A model generated the notes under the pieces. The model saw nothing but the letters and a program-made list of their open reading frames with translations, did no database searches and was not told the origin of the DNA. Positions 11,632-22,428 of a DNA stretch of 64,000 bases are shown piece by piece (positions within the stretch are counted from its first letter, which is position 1; every line of letters starts with the position of its first letter). Where the stretch lies: NCBI GenBank assembly GCA_020631735.1, contig CM036231.1, positions 2,631,831-2,695,830 of the forward strand, written 5' to 3'. The translations under genes were made by a program, and so were the position numbers. This DNA comes from Saccharum officinarum (taxonomy: Eukaryota; Streptophyta; Magnoliopsida; Poales; Poaceae).

Positions 11632-11847
11632 TTAGTATCCTAAGTTCGATCAATTATAGATAAAAAGTATCAATATTTATGATATCAAATAAATATTATT
11701 AGATTAACTACGAAATGTGTTTTCATAATAAATTATTTTGGAGCCGTAGATATGAATAGTAGTTACTAGAAATTTGGTCAAGCATAAACCACTTATGATG
11801 GCACGTAACCCGCGGTTGCATTCTTTTCTGGACAGATGGAGTATTTA

Positions 11848-12700
11848 GGCTCGTTTGGTAGGCTTCGGATTCTTGGAGAAACATTCGAGTTCTAGATTCT
11901 TCGAAGAAACCTTTTATTTGAGAAACAGAATTACTTGCTGAAATCGTTTGGCCGTCTCCGTGAATTTAGATTATGAAGGGAGGAGAATGTGGTTGAATAG
12001 ACCAAAGTGCCCATCACATGTTATGGGTTTCCTTGAGTAATTATGGGCAAATAAAGCCGATGCCTTCCTAAAACGTATTGCAGATTCATACAAATAATTC
12101 TTGAGAAAATATTATTCAAGCAATCATTGATTTTCCACACTCGGGCGATAGATCTCTGTTAAAGAATCTAAAAACATAGCTTGCAATGTTTAGACTTTAT
12201 TTCGATTTTATAATGATTTTACAACTTTGCTGCTATTCACCCATTGTGCATAACAAAGAGAATACAGAGAAAAGGAAAATGTGAAAGTTTTGTATTGGAA
12301 CCCGAACTATTTCTAAACTAATTGAACTCTTTTCTAAACTAACTGAGTCTGCGGGTAAGCAAATCTTGTACTAATCCCTATCAAACGGAAGGGGTGCGCG
12401 TGTGACTGGGGTGGGGGGGGGGGGGGGGGGGGGGGTTGCGCGCGCATGAGTTAGGAACAGGAACCGATGCAAAAACCAGGATGCAGGTCCGCCTAGGAAG
12501 GAAGCGCGGGGGGGGGGGGGGGGGGGCGCATGAGTTAGGACCAGGAACCGATGCAAAAACCAGGATGCAGCCGTTGTCCGCCAAGGAAGGAAGCACGAAA
12601 CGTTCCGGCTCCGAATCACTCGGCCAAAACACCGTTTGGCGCCGATTCTTGCGATTCTCAGCAGAAACGAATCGGTTCCATCACCTATCCAAACGGACCC
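11848..12700. mobile_element. PIF/Harbinger-type element, 853 bp
   Basis: Ends GGCTCGTTTGG and CCAAACGGACCC, flanked by TTA (11845-11847 and 12701-12703). It carries two long G runs in its right third, annotated separately. Sub-terminal text (gattct, gaaac) is mirrored at both ends. No transposase frame. Confidence 0.75.
12413..12593 (+). repeat. Two G-tract tandem units
   Basis: A run of 23 G (12413-12435) and a run of 19 G (12508-12526), each followed by a near-identical unit of about 65 bases (gcgcatgagttagga, then accgatgcaaaaaccaggat). The runs could form G-quadruplexes. The overlapping Pro-rich minus-strand frames come only from the C runs. Confidence 0.9.
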
Positions 12701-12765
12701 TTATAGAACGCATGAACTTTACAAGATTTCACATGAATTTTATAGAACACGGTCTATGTCGATTA

Positions 12766-12995
12766 GGCCCTGTTTGGTTACGTTTTGTTAAAGTTTAACA
12801 CCCATCACATCAATGTTCCCTCGAATGCATGGAGTACTAAATGTAGACTAATTGCATGCATATCGGTACAGATTAGGAGTAATTTATGAGACGAATCTAT
12901 TAAGCCTAATTAATCTAAAATTGAAAACTTTTTGTCAAATAAGTCGAAAGTGCTACAGCGTTTGTTAAACTTTAACACCTCAAACCAAACACGCC
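12766..12995. mobile_element. Tourist-like MITE, about 230 bp
   Basis: Starts GGCCCTGTTTGGTTACG after TTA and ends CAAACCAAACACGCC. The core includes gagacgaatctattaagcc. The right-hand duplication is not exact. Confidence 0.7.
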
Positions 12996-13611
12996 TAGTA
13001 ACATTGAAGAATAACAGGTTTTTACAAAATCAATTGTTTTTGTTGCAAAATTCAATCTTACAGTGGACGCACAGCAATGCAGAATGGTCCTTGACCAGGG
13101 TCAACGTACCGAGGCGCGCACGGCACGGGAGGTCCAGGCCTATAGGTCTCGTGTCCGCCGGTGTCTCCGGTCCCTACTGCTAGTCTGCTAGGCACACGCG
13201 GCGGGCACCACTGTCGGCGTCCAGCGGCTCTAGGATCCGATGCGAGGCATAGAGCTGTCGCCCTGCATGTGGCCGTGGCCGTGGCCGGGCAGGGCACCTC
13301 CTAGCCTGGCGCTGTAGCGGGGCAGTAGGCCGTAGCCTCCCATTTTAGCCCCTGTGCGGTGCGACTGTGCAAGGCTGCGGCCGCTGTTGCAGGCAGGCAC
13401 AGTGGGTCGCTGTTGCAGGCAGGCCACCGAGGGCTCGTAGAAAAGCTGCCAGTTTTGCTTGGGAATTGGGGTTGGAGCTGGCCCCTCAGGCAGTCAGGCC
13501 TGCACTGCACTGGCCGCTGGGGTGGTGGAAGCCACAAGTCGGTGGGGCGGCTCGTGTCGGGACGGCCGGCCGATGCGAGCGGCTGGCCGTAGAGGAGAGT
13601 GCTCAGTCAGG
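12996..13611. other. GC-rich intergenic stretch, no gene supported
   Basis: Several overlapping frames on both strands arise from the high GC content at 13090-13610. None shows a domain, a start context or splice structure that I can defend. There is a short direct repeat of gttgcaggcaggc at about 13386 and 13411. Confidence 0.4.
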
Positions 13612-13745
13612 CGTGTTTAGATGCGAAAATTTTGGAGAAAAGTTCCTGTAGCACTTTTTGTTGTTATTTGGCAAATTTTATCTAATCATGGACTAACTAG
13701 GCTCAAAAGATTCATGTCGACATTTACAGACAAACTGTGCAATCA
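13612..13745. mobile_element. Half of a Tourist-like MITE
   Basis: Left half only: starts gcgtgtttagatgcg, has the core ctaatcatggactaactaggc and stops at acaaactgtgcaatcagt. The right half is missing, so this copy is truncated. Confidence 0.7.
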
Positions 13746-13989
13746 GTCACATAACTCACGAGAGGAGAGCACGACGGGCGCATCGCTTCGCGGCTTTGAG
13801 TTGCGCCGTTGCATGCATGCAGAATGCAGGTGCAGTGTCTGGTTGGGTCTCGTTCCTTGCCTCCATATCCCGACTCCCGAGCGCGATATCACTCTCCATG
13901 GGACCCCTGGTGTGGTGTGGTGCCCTCACCCCCCTTCTTTCTTTTTCTCCTGCACCATCGGTACGAGCAGTACGCCTTTCAGCGGTGAA

Positions 13990-14215
13990 CTCTCAAAGTG
14001 AAAAATTTTCACTATCTCCATCACATCAATCTTTGGACCTACACATGAAGTAATAAATATAGGTAAAAAATAACTAATTACACAGTTTTGTTGGAAATCA
14101 CGAGATGAATCTTTTGAGCCTAGTTGGTCAACGATTAGATAATATTTATCAAATAAGACGAAAGTGGTACTATTCATCGGTTTGGAATTTTTTTGCAATA
14201 TAAACGTGGCCTTGG
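13990..14215. mobile_element. Tourist-like MITE, ends decayed
   Basis: Common family core (aataaatataggtaaaaaat, then gagcctagttggtcaacg) with a decayed left end and a right end near aaacgtggcc. About 225 bp. Confidence 0.7.
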
Positions 14216-15775
14216 TTTCTGTCAGTTCAAACCCCAAAGTTGAGAACGAACAAGGGATTTTACATGCATTGATTCAGGCCGTCTTCAGATGATAGTTTCT
14301 ATGGCTAATAAGCCGGTTAATGTTGTTTTGTTGTGAAAAAAACGTATAAGCTAATTGGTGTTGTTTCGTTACGGGAGAAAAACACGGTACAATACCTAAT
14401 GAGTAGTTCAAGCGAACATGGCGTCAGCGGCGCTACTCGGGCTGTGCTAGCTTTGGTGATGTTTGCGCAAGCCGGGCACGGGGCATCCACCAGCCGGCCG
14501 GACGGGACTAACGAAAACGCAGTAGAAAGCGGGGTGTGTCCTCCGCAGTGTGGGGCTCGCCGAATCTCTTTTCGGATCGCGCAATTACCACCAGTAATCA
14601 TGGAGGCCAGGGTGTGTGGTGTTTGGACTGAGATGCAGTCAGCCTTGGAGGACCGCGTGCCTCATCCGTATTCCATCCATTCATCCATGCATGTTAGTAG
14701 TCCGTACTCCTAGTACACCTAGGTTTTGTGTGCATATGCGTGCAACCGTGCATGATACCTCTTGTCAAATGCCAAAGCAAAGATGTACTATCCATGACCA
14801 GTGGCGGAGGACAGAAAAAAATTAAGGTGGGGCGACATCAATAGCAAATTTGCCATCTACAAATTAAACATGTACCTCTTGTTTTGAAATTGCCCTTGTT
14901 TTTTCCTTTTGGATACATCGTTAGATAATTTATGCTCACTGTGATTCATAAATTAAACAAACTTAGTACTTAATTAACAATCAGGCATCCCAATTAATAA
15001 AAAATTGTGCAAATCATTAACTAACGGAACTCTGAATCTGAAAGACTGAAACTCACAACACCAAGACACCAAGTCACGAACGCTAACTTTCAGAGTCTGC
15101 CCTAGCAGAGACTCAGCGTAGCTCGTCGACGACGCCAGGACTCGCAGTGGCGGCGGCGGTCTAGCGGACTTGCTCGCGCAGACGGTGGACGCGCGCAGGC
15201 GCAGCACAGTCGCACTCAGCCGCTCGCGATGATCGGTGATCGCCTGATCTTGATCTCTTATCGAGCGGCGGCGCAGTCAGCGACCATCCAGGACACGAAC
15301 CGTTAAGGACTCAAGGTCGTCGTACTCGTATACAGATTACAGAAGGAAAATCTTCTCTCGGTGATTTCACGGGCTCCAGCAGCTAGCAGGCCAAGGAATT
15401 AAGGATAAGGCCCATATACGTGTACGTAAGTGAACGTGATATGGCGAGCGGCCGAGCGCAGCTACAAGCCCAAAAGAACGTCGTGCTACTGTTTTTCTTC
15501 CTCTATGTGTTGCCTGAGACATCTTCCATGACATACCTATGGCACAAAGTATATATGGAGGTAAATTTTTTTTGAGAATCAAGTATGGCGAGCGCCATAC
15601 CTCGCCACAAAGGAGCTCCGCCCTGTCCATGACCGATATATATACTCTTCCTTCAACACAATATTATACAGAGCTAAACGTTCGCATATATACTCAAGCT
15701 TGAGCTTTGGATCTCCTATGCAAACATCCCAAAAAATCACTTGCTACCAAGCTAATTTTGATCTCCTATGATTAT
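14216..15775. other. Intergenic stretch without a supported gene
   Basis: Contains a possible transposon end at 14800 (cagtggcggagg, a motif common at grass transposon termini) and a GC-rich patch at 15100-15260. No domain, RNA gene or intact frame is recognised. Confidence 0.35.
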
Positions 15776-16829
15776 TGTCGGGAACCAAAAACAAGGGTAC
15801 CCACAATCAACGATTAAGAAAAATAAAACCAACGGGACTAGCCGAGACAGCGAACGAAACGCCTCGACCACGCTCCGACTCGTACGAGGCTCGCTCGACG
15901 GGACGCCTCGACCACGTTCCGACTCGTACGAGGCTCGTTCGACAAGACGCCTCGACTACCGAGAAATCTCCGACTCGCACGACCCAGGGTCGGGCGGTCG
16001 ACCCACCACATTCACCAACTCTGAGACAAAAGTCAGAGCATTTAATGCAACCTGCCAACCACTTCCTACCCTTATGGCTACAGCAACAACCGGCATGAGA
16101 ACAGTACCGGTGTCAAATCTCACTTTTTACCGCCCATCCCAGGATGAGCGGTGAAAACCTGTCACTGTAAGCACCATACTGGGCACTATCCGCCACTGAT
16201 CACCCTCGAGGGTGAATACGACGAGTACTGTACCCCGCGATTCCGGGGACTCGACCTTATCCGTTCACCGTCGACCCACCTCGACCAACCGACGGTCAAA
16301 ACAAGAATGCAAGGCTTGCGTGACACAGGACCCGGAGTCTTTTCACCGTCTCATCCTCTACGTTACCATGGTGTCCAGGGATGACCGGCCATTCTCGGGG
16401 CACGTCGCTATAGCAACCTCCACAGCGTTCGACAAAACTTCACCTCAAAGACACCCCCGGCGTCACTGCCTCCTCTTACCCTATAAAAAGGCAGGCAGAG
16501 GACTCTACAAGGGGGCGGCAGACAACGGATGAAAAAAGACCAGCCACCTTCCCACCATAGAAGATCAACATCTCAAGCAATCTCCTTTGTACTTTCACTT
16601 TCTCTCTAAGACCTGGGATCGGTTTCCTCTCTCACAGCTTGTAACCCCTGCACAAGCACTTAGGTGCAAGGAAATACAATACTCCTCCCTCCCCGCTGGA
16701 CGTAGGGCCTTCTTTCGCCCGAACGAGGATAAACCTCCGTGTACTCTCCTTGCATCACCATCCAGATTAGAGACACGCAGCATTGATTCACTCGTTGGCT
16801 TAGGACCCTCATAGGACCAAACGCCGACA
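15776..16829 (+). repeat. 5' LTR of the Gypsy element, 1054 bp
   Basis: Begins TGTCGGGAACC and ends GCCGACA. Near its start are two copies of an approximately 45-bp unit (15862-15906 and 15907-15951) containing the palindrome CTCGTACGAG. A TATA box lies at 16482. Confidence 0.8.
16482..16489 (+). promoter_or_regulatory. TATA box in Gypsy 5' LTR
   Basis: TATAAAAA, about 350 bp before the LTR end, followed by a purine-rich ggcaggcagagg stretch. The position fits the U3/R boundary of a plant LTR. Confidence 0.65.
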
Positions 16830-16830
16830 G

Positions 16831-16850
16831 TTGGCGCGCCAGGTAGGGGG
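16831..16850 (+). other. Primer-binding region of the Gypsy element
   Basis: The text ttggcgcgccaggtaggggg directly after the LTR is the usual priming site of this grass Gypsy group. I did not assign the tRNA. Confidence 0.6.
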
Positions 16851-17170
16851 CGATGTGTGCCAACATCGTTTTCCCGCCATTTTTCTAGATGACTGACCCC
16901 GAACGTCCACTCCCGTTGGCCACGGTGATCTGGTTTAGGAGCTTGGAGTTCATATCCCTTGGCCACGGCTACGACATGGTCCTCCTCCCGCCCACACACC
17001 CGACTGACAGTGACCACGAGCTCTCCCAACCTGGGAGAGCCCTGCGCCGGTATCGTCGCTCTCGTCAGGCACGCACCGCCTGGCGACGGCGAGCCCAGCG
17101 CAACCGCCGTCATCGCCTTGCAGAGGGTGATGGTATTTCCTGATCCGGCGCCTCTCAGCCAGACGCCAAG

Positions 17171-19820
17171 ATGGATTTCCTCACTGAGGATCTGTGTAGG
17201 ATGGGCTTGGCTGAGGGTAAGATGCCGACAGGGAGTCCCACCGCTGTACTGCCCGGTACGGTGCCATCACCTGCCATGTCGACTACTCCGGCACCAGGAA
17301 CGACGCCTTCGTCAGCATTCCCGTTTGGACTAGACTCGGTTGCCCAGGCGTACGCTTCTTCTGTAAGCACCTGCATGAGTGCTTACGAGGAACTCCCCGG
17401 ACATCATCTACGCTCCACCCTCGACCTCGTTGCATCCACGCAAGCTGCCGAGTACCTGGACTCCACGGGGACTCCAGATACGGAGCTCCGTGCAACTGCC
17501 TTTCGACATCACGACCTCAGAGACGCACGACCCCACATGCACCCGTTGTACTACTATTTCGGCACTCCAGACTCTGACTCTGCCGATGACACCTATGACC
17601 TGACTCGCGAGTGCTTCAATATCGATGGAGCTATCACGTCGGATTCGGAGGATGAGGCAGCCGTTGGAGGAAGGAACACGCCACCTCAGGTCGAGCTCCC
17701 TGCTGAGCGGGATGAGGCTCAATTCCTTGCAGACCAAGGAATGCAACTCGAGCAAATCCGCGAGTTGCAGGACAGGCTCGACGAGGAACGAGAAAATCTG
17801 TGCCTACTTCAACAAACCCTCGAGCATGAACACGCGGCCTACACGCATGGCGGAGGAGCTCGAGAGAGAGCTCACGACGTCAATCGTCACATCGTCGAGG
17901 ATCAGGCAGTCGAGCCCCCGGTTTTCGGTCGAGCCAGCCAGAACGTGGTCGCAACCGCTATGCTCCTTCGTAACATGCTCGAGTCATCGAACCCCGAGGC
18001 CCGTCGGGCCCATGATGAAATCTGAGGGCTCCTCGAGACTGCTGCCATGCAGCAGGCCAAGAGTTCCGCCTCAAGGCGATGCGGGTTTGCCTCAGAGCAG
18101 CCTGCGGAGCCCTCCCGTCAGGAGAGAGAGGCCTCGGTTCATCCCGAGCACGCCCAACGGAACAAGGCGGCCTCTGTCCATGAACGCATCATCGACAACC
18201 GTGAACTTTGAGATGCCTATAACAACATCATTGAGCGCCAGAGACGCAAACATGGTGACGGTGCAGCTCGAGGCTACCACGAGCACAGAGGCGGGCACTA
18301 CGACAACTTGGAGGATCGAAGCCCTTCACCCGAGCCACCAGGTCCTCGGGTCTTTAGCAAGGCCATTCACGAAACATTACTCCTGGCTCGGTTCTGCCCC
18401 CCACGACTCTTACCAAGTATAACGATGAAACCAAACCTAAACTTTGGCTCGCTGATTTCCGCTTGGCCTATAAGTTGGGTGGGGCCACCGACGACCGGGT
18501 CATCATTTGACAACTTCCTATGTTCCTATCGGACACCGCTCGAGCCTGGCTCGAGGACCTCCCACCTTGGCAATTCCATGACTGGAACGACCTTATGAGA
18601 GTGTTTGAGGGCAACTTCAAAGGAACCTATATGCGCCCCGGCAACTCATGGGATCTCCGAAGCCGCAAACAGAAGCTGAGCGAATCCCTCCGGGATTACA
18701 TCCGGCGTTTCTCCAAGCAACGCACCGAGCTCCCCAACATCACCAACTCCGACGTTATCATGGCCTTCCTCTCTGGTACCACCTGCAAAGAGTTGGTCCC
18801 AGAATTGGGCCGTAGCACTCCCATCACTGCCAACGGTTTAATGGATATTATCACCAACTTCGCCGCCGGTGAGGAGGCAGTTGGTGCCATCTTTGGTAGC
18901 GACCAGGACAAAGGGAAGCGCAAGGAGGAGGATCCCACGAGCTCCAGCTGGGGCCCGAAGAGGAACAACAGGTAGAAGAAGAAGAAGAACCAACAGGGCA
19001 AACAAGAGGCCCGACCGACGACCATGTTGCTGCTGCTGATCGTAAGAAACCTCGAGGGCCCCTGGTGGGGTATTTTTGACAAAATGCTCAAAGAGTCGTG
19101 TCCCTACCACAAAGGGTCCATGAACCACAACCTCGAGGACTGCCACATGCTCCGGAGATACTTTGAAAGCATAGGCATCAAGAAAGACGATAAGAAGGAA
19201 GATCCCAAGGGAGACGACAAGGATGAGGGGTTTCCCGAGATCTATGACTGCTTCATGATATACGGAGGACCCTCGACACGCCTCTCAATACGGCAGCACA
19301 AGCGGGAACGTCGAGAGGTCTTCTCCGTGCAACTCGCAACCCCCCTCTTCCTTGACTGGTCTGAGGTGGCCATCACTTTTGACCGTGATGACCACCCAGA
19401 CTACGTCCCTAATCCTAGGGTCTACCCACTTGTTGTCAATCCCATCATCGCCAACACACGCCTCACCAAGGTGCTCATGGATGACGGCAGTAGTCTTAAC
19501 ATCATCTATGCCTAGACCCTCGACCTTCTGGGAATCACCAGGATGCACCTCTGACCAGCGTCGAGGGCTTCCATGGAGTCATGCTGGGGAAGCGAGCAGA
19601 GCCCATCGGACGGGTCAACCTTCCTGTCTGTTTTGGCACTCCTGCCAACTTCAGGAAGGAGACTCTCACTTTCAAAGTGGTTGGATTCATGGAACATACC
19701 ACGCCATTCTTGGACGCCCCTACTACGCCCGGTTCATGGTGGTCCCCAATTACACCTACCTCAAGCTCAAAATGCCAGGCCCAACAGTGTCATTACTGTC
19801 GGGCCCTCCTATGAGCACGC
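17171..19820 (+). pseudogene. Decayed gag-protease polyprotein
   Basis: Encoded the structural protein and aspartic protease of the Gypsy element. From the Met at 17171 there is an acidic N-terminal part, a probable coiled coil near residues 195-235 (QIRELQDRLDEERENL), and the gag core at 18520-18800. A Cys/His-poor linker follows, then the protease site MDDGSSLNIIYA at about 19480, with ILGRPYYARF later in another frame. The frame is broken by stops at 18023, 18208, 18508, 18973 and 19513, a frameshift in a C run near 18397, and more shifts after 19515. At least three of the stops are TGA where related proteins have Arg (CGA). It ends at the gap. Confidence 0.85.
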
Positions 19821-19920
19821 NNNNNNNNNNNNNNNNNNNNNNNNNNNNNNNNNNNNNNNNNNNNNNNNNNNNNNNNNNNNNNNNNNNNNNNNNNNNNNNN
19901 NNNNNNNNNNNNNNNNNNNN
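19821..19920. other. Assembly gap, 100 N
   Basis: Exactly 100 N, so the true size is unknown. The left side is the protease region of a Gypsy element; the right side is the last 360 bases of the LTR of a different element. At minimum the rest of that LTR (about 2.9 kb) is missing. Confidence 0.99.
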
Positions 19921-20280
19921 GCAGTAAACCCGTGTCAAACCTTTTGAGCCGCAATGAACCCCATGTTATATTGTTGAGTTCGACATGGACTCACTCTTGC
20001 TATTTCCCACATCTCAGGAAGGGTACCAGACTGTTAGATCTGGAATTGTTAGGCTTGTGATCAACCAGTTAGTTTGATCCTGGAGTGAAGGTTGCACCCG
20101 GTGTTCGGAGTTGTCTTTCCCGCTGTGTTGCTCTTTAAGGTATAACTTTATACTATTGAGTTATGTATATTAAGCATTTGTCTTTTGATATTACACTTAT
20201 CTGTGGCTATATGTGAGATTTTGTCTTCTTTATTTCACATATGGTGTATGTCTGGTTTTGTCCTTAAAACGGGTGTGACA
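19921..20280 (+). repeat. Partial 5' LTR (last 360 bp)
   Basis: Matches 25363-25723 base for base except nine single-base insertions or deletions, all in short runs of one base. There are no substitutions in my alignment. The rest of the LTR lies in the gap. Confidence 0.9.
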
Positions 20281-20283
20281 GAG

Positions 20284-20296
20284 TGGTAATCAGAGC
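20284..20296 (+). other. Primer-binding site, tRNA-Met type
   Basis: Text tggtaatcagagc, which is the common plant site tggtatcagagc with one extra A. The extra A fits the single-base errors seen in the adjoining LTR. Confidence 0.75.
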
Positions 20297-21487
20297 AATG
20301 CTGACTGTAGGACGCAAGCCTAATTAGAAATCGGTCGTCTTAAGGTTTTTAAAATTGGCTATAACTTCCTTGTCTATAAACCTTGATATTTCTTCTCACT
20401 ATATCCCACCCTTGATATTCACTTCTCCATGATGCTTGTTTTAAGCCTTTGATCTCATCTACACTCCTTGATTGATATGCTTTTTAGAACCATTCCTCAC
20501 CCCCTTCTTGCGAAATTGAAAGAGGAGCTTTAGGATCTTTACCCTTAGTATGAAGAGAACGATAGTATCGCAAATTGAGTCAATGATTGTTTTGTGCACC
20601 TTTATTGCTGGTTGAATTATAATTATGCTTTTGCTTGATTTGGAGCTTTGTAATGATTGCAATGAATTTGTGGATCCCACAATTTCATTTAGTTTATAGG
20701 CCTAAGGTATAAGGATTAATGAAACAAATAGTTGGGGTATAGATTTCTGGTGTTCTCTCTATCTTGTCCTTTCGGAGCAGCCTGTCTTTATCAACTTATA
20801 TCTCTGTTCTTGAAAGACCAAAAATCATGAGAGAATTCTGGACAAGAGTGGACTTCAACATCTCTCTCTAAATGCAAGAACTACCCTCATAGCTATTTTG
20901 GATTGGGAGATACAAAAATCACAAGACGATGCAACTGTGCTGTCTGAAACCTAGAACAGAATCTGTTATGTGTTGTTTTCGGACAAGTTAGCTGCGGAAT
21001 CTGGAAGTGTGTTCTATAAGAAAGTTGCAGAGAATTTTATAAGCTTTCCATCGGTATAAACTACAGTTTCATTGGATTAACATAATGAGAGTTACAGCTG
21101 TTTACTGCACTGCTGATTTTCTGCTCGTGAGAAATTTCAGATTTCTGGTTCTTACCATACACAAGAGTATTATTGGGATGTCAGAACACTTTATGCTAAG
21201 TAGCTCATCTAGAAGAAGGGTTCAAGCTACCCTATTTGGTGTCTCTTATTTTAAGGGGGTAGCCAATGTAAAGAAGGATTATTAAGATTGAACTCTTTAG
21301 TTAGAAGTATTGGTTAGTCTCCATGATTGAGTTGCCACTCTTGAGCAAAAATGTTCTGTGAACAAGGTTGATAATTTTGGATCCATGGAGACGAGAGTTG
21401 TCCTTTTGGATAGTTCATGATTATGATCATCTATACTTGCTCGTGTTGCTGATGTTGGTCACTTGATGACAGGAAGTGTAGTGTCTC

Positions 21488-22132
21488 ATGACTCAGGAGC
21501 CCTATATGACGTCTTGCACTAATATGTGGAAAAAACTTGATGTTTCTGCCATTGAAGGATGTTATGGGTATGATGAAGCCGAGCACTATCAAAATAACAA
21601 TGTTGAAGAGCAAGTTGGGAGTGAACTAAGTCAGAATCCGCAACAACGAAAGCGAAAAAGGAAAGCCCATAAGAAGCCTGCTCAAGGAAGCAAAGCGCAG
21701 CCAAACTATGTCAATGGAAGACTGAGCAATGTGGATATGGATAAAATTCATGGAGTTACCAAAGTAGTGGGAGGTTATATTCAAGTAAGCTCAGTATAAG
21801 TTTTTGCTTTATTTGACCCTAGTGCTTCGCATTCTTTCATTTTCGCCGACATGGTGGAGACGTGCAAGATGGTGAAGTATCCAATGAGGAGGCCTTTGCT
21901 AGTTCAAACTCCAGTGGGAGAAATGCAGGCAAATCAGATATGCCCGAATGTCAGTCTTGTCATAAACAAGGAAAACTTCACCGCGACACTCATTGTGTTG
22001 GAATCACTTAAAATTCGCGTGGTTCTTGGTAATGGATGGCTCTGTGCACACAAAGGAGTGATTCATGGTACTCGGTGCACAATGCTCTTAACAACACCGT
22101 CAGGGAAAAGAATTGAGTATCAAGGTGGTTGA
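21488..22132 (+). pseudogene. Retropepsin-like remnant of the non-autonomous element
   Basis: Two frames, 21488-21799 and 21800-22132, cover a basic linker (RKRKRKAHKKPAQ) and then an aspartic-protease-like domain: LFDPSASHSFIFADM at about 21810, and VVLGNGWLCAHKGVIHG near 22020. Relatives carry LFDSGASHSFIS and LGMDWL, so the active-site motif D-S-G is changed to D-P-S and the protease is presumably dead. A stop separates the two frames at 21797. Confidence 0.75.
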
Positions 22133-22410
22133 CTTTTACCTGAGGAAGATGAGAATGATCAATTAGAAGATAGGTACACCAAGGATAGCAAAGTGGACCA
22201 TGAGTTTACTGAAGTTATAGCAGAGGAATAAATAACTTTGGAGGAGCTCAATAGGAGAGATGATTATGTTTAGGCAGATTAGTCAGTCGGGATATGAGAA
22301 ACTGTCTCATGACTCTGCACGAAAGAGTAATTTGGAAAATGAGGATCAAATAAAGACAAAGTGTCATTATCTCTTTTGTCATCATCTTTCAAATCTCAGG
22401 ACGAGATTCA

Positions 22411-22427
22411 TTTTAAGGGGGGTAGAA
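22411..22427 (+). other. Polypurine tract
   Basis: ttttaaggggggtagaa immediately before the TGTAACACCC start of the 3' LTR; it primes plus-strand DNA synthesis in LTR elements. Confidence 0.75.
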
Positions 22428-22428
22428 T

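Larger units (their letters stand above)
15776..19820 (+). mobile_element. Gypsy LTR retrotransposon, 5' part
   Basis: A 5' LTR (15776-16829), a primer-binding region, and a decayed gag-protease region that runs into the assembly gap. Reverse transcriptase, integrase and the 3' LTR are not in the window on this side of the gap. The gag style (RAWLEDLPPWQFHDWNDL) suggests the Tat/Retand branch of Gypsy; that placement is by memory of the pattern. Confidence 0.85.

Noticed and set aside
12371..12632. Proline-rich proteins on the minus strand
   Set aside because: The proline runs are the complement of the G23 and G19 tracts.
13058..13651. Small GC-rich genes
   Set aside because: Overlapping frames on both strands, no start context or domain.
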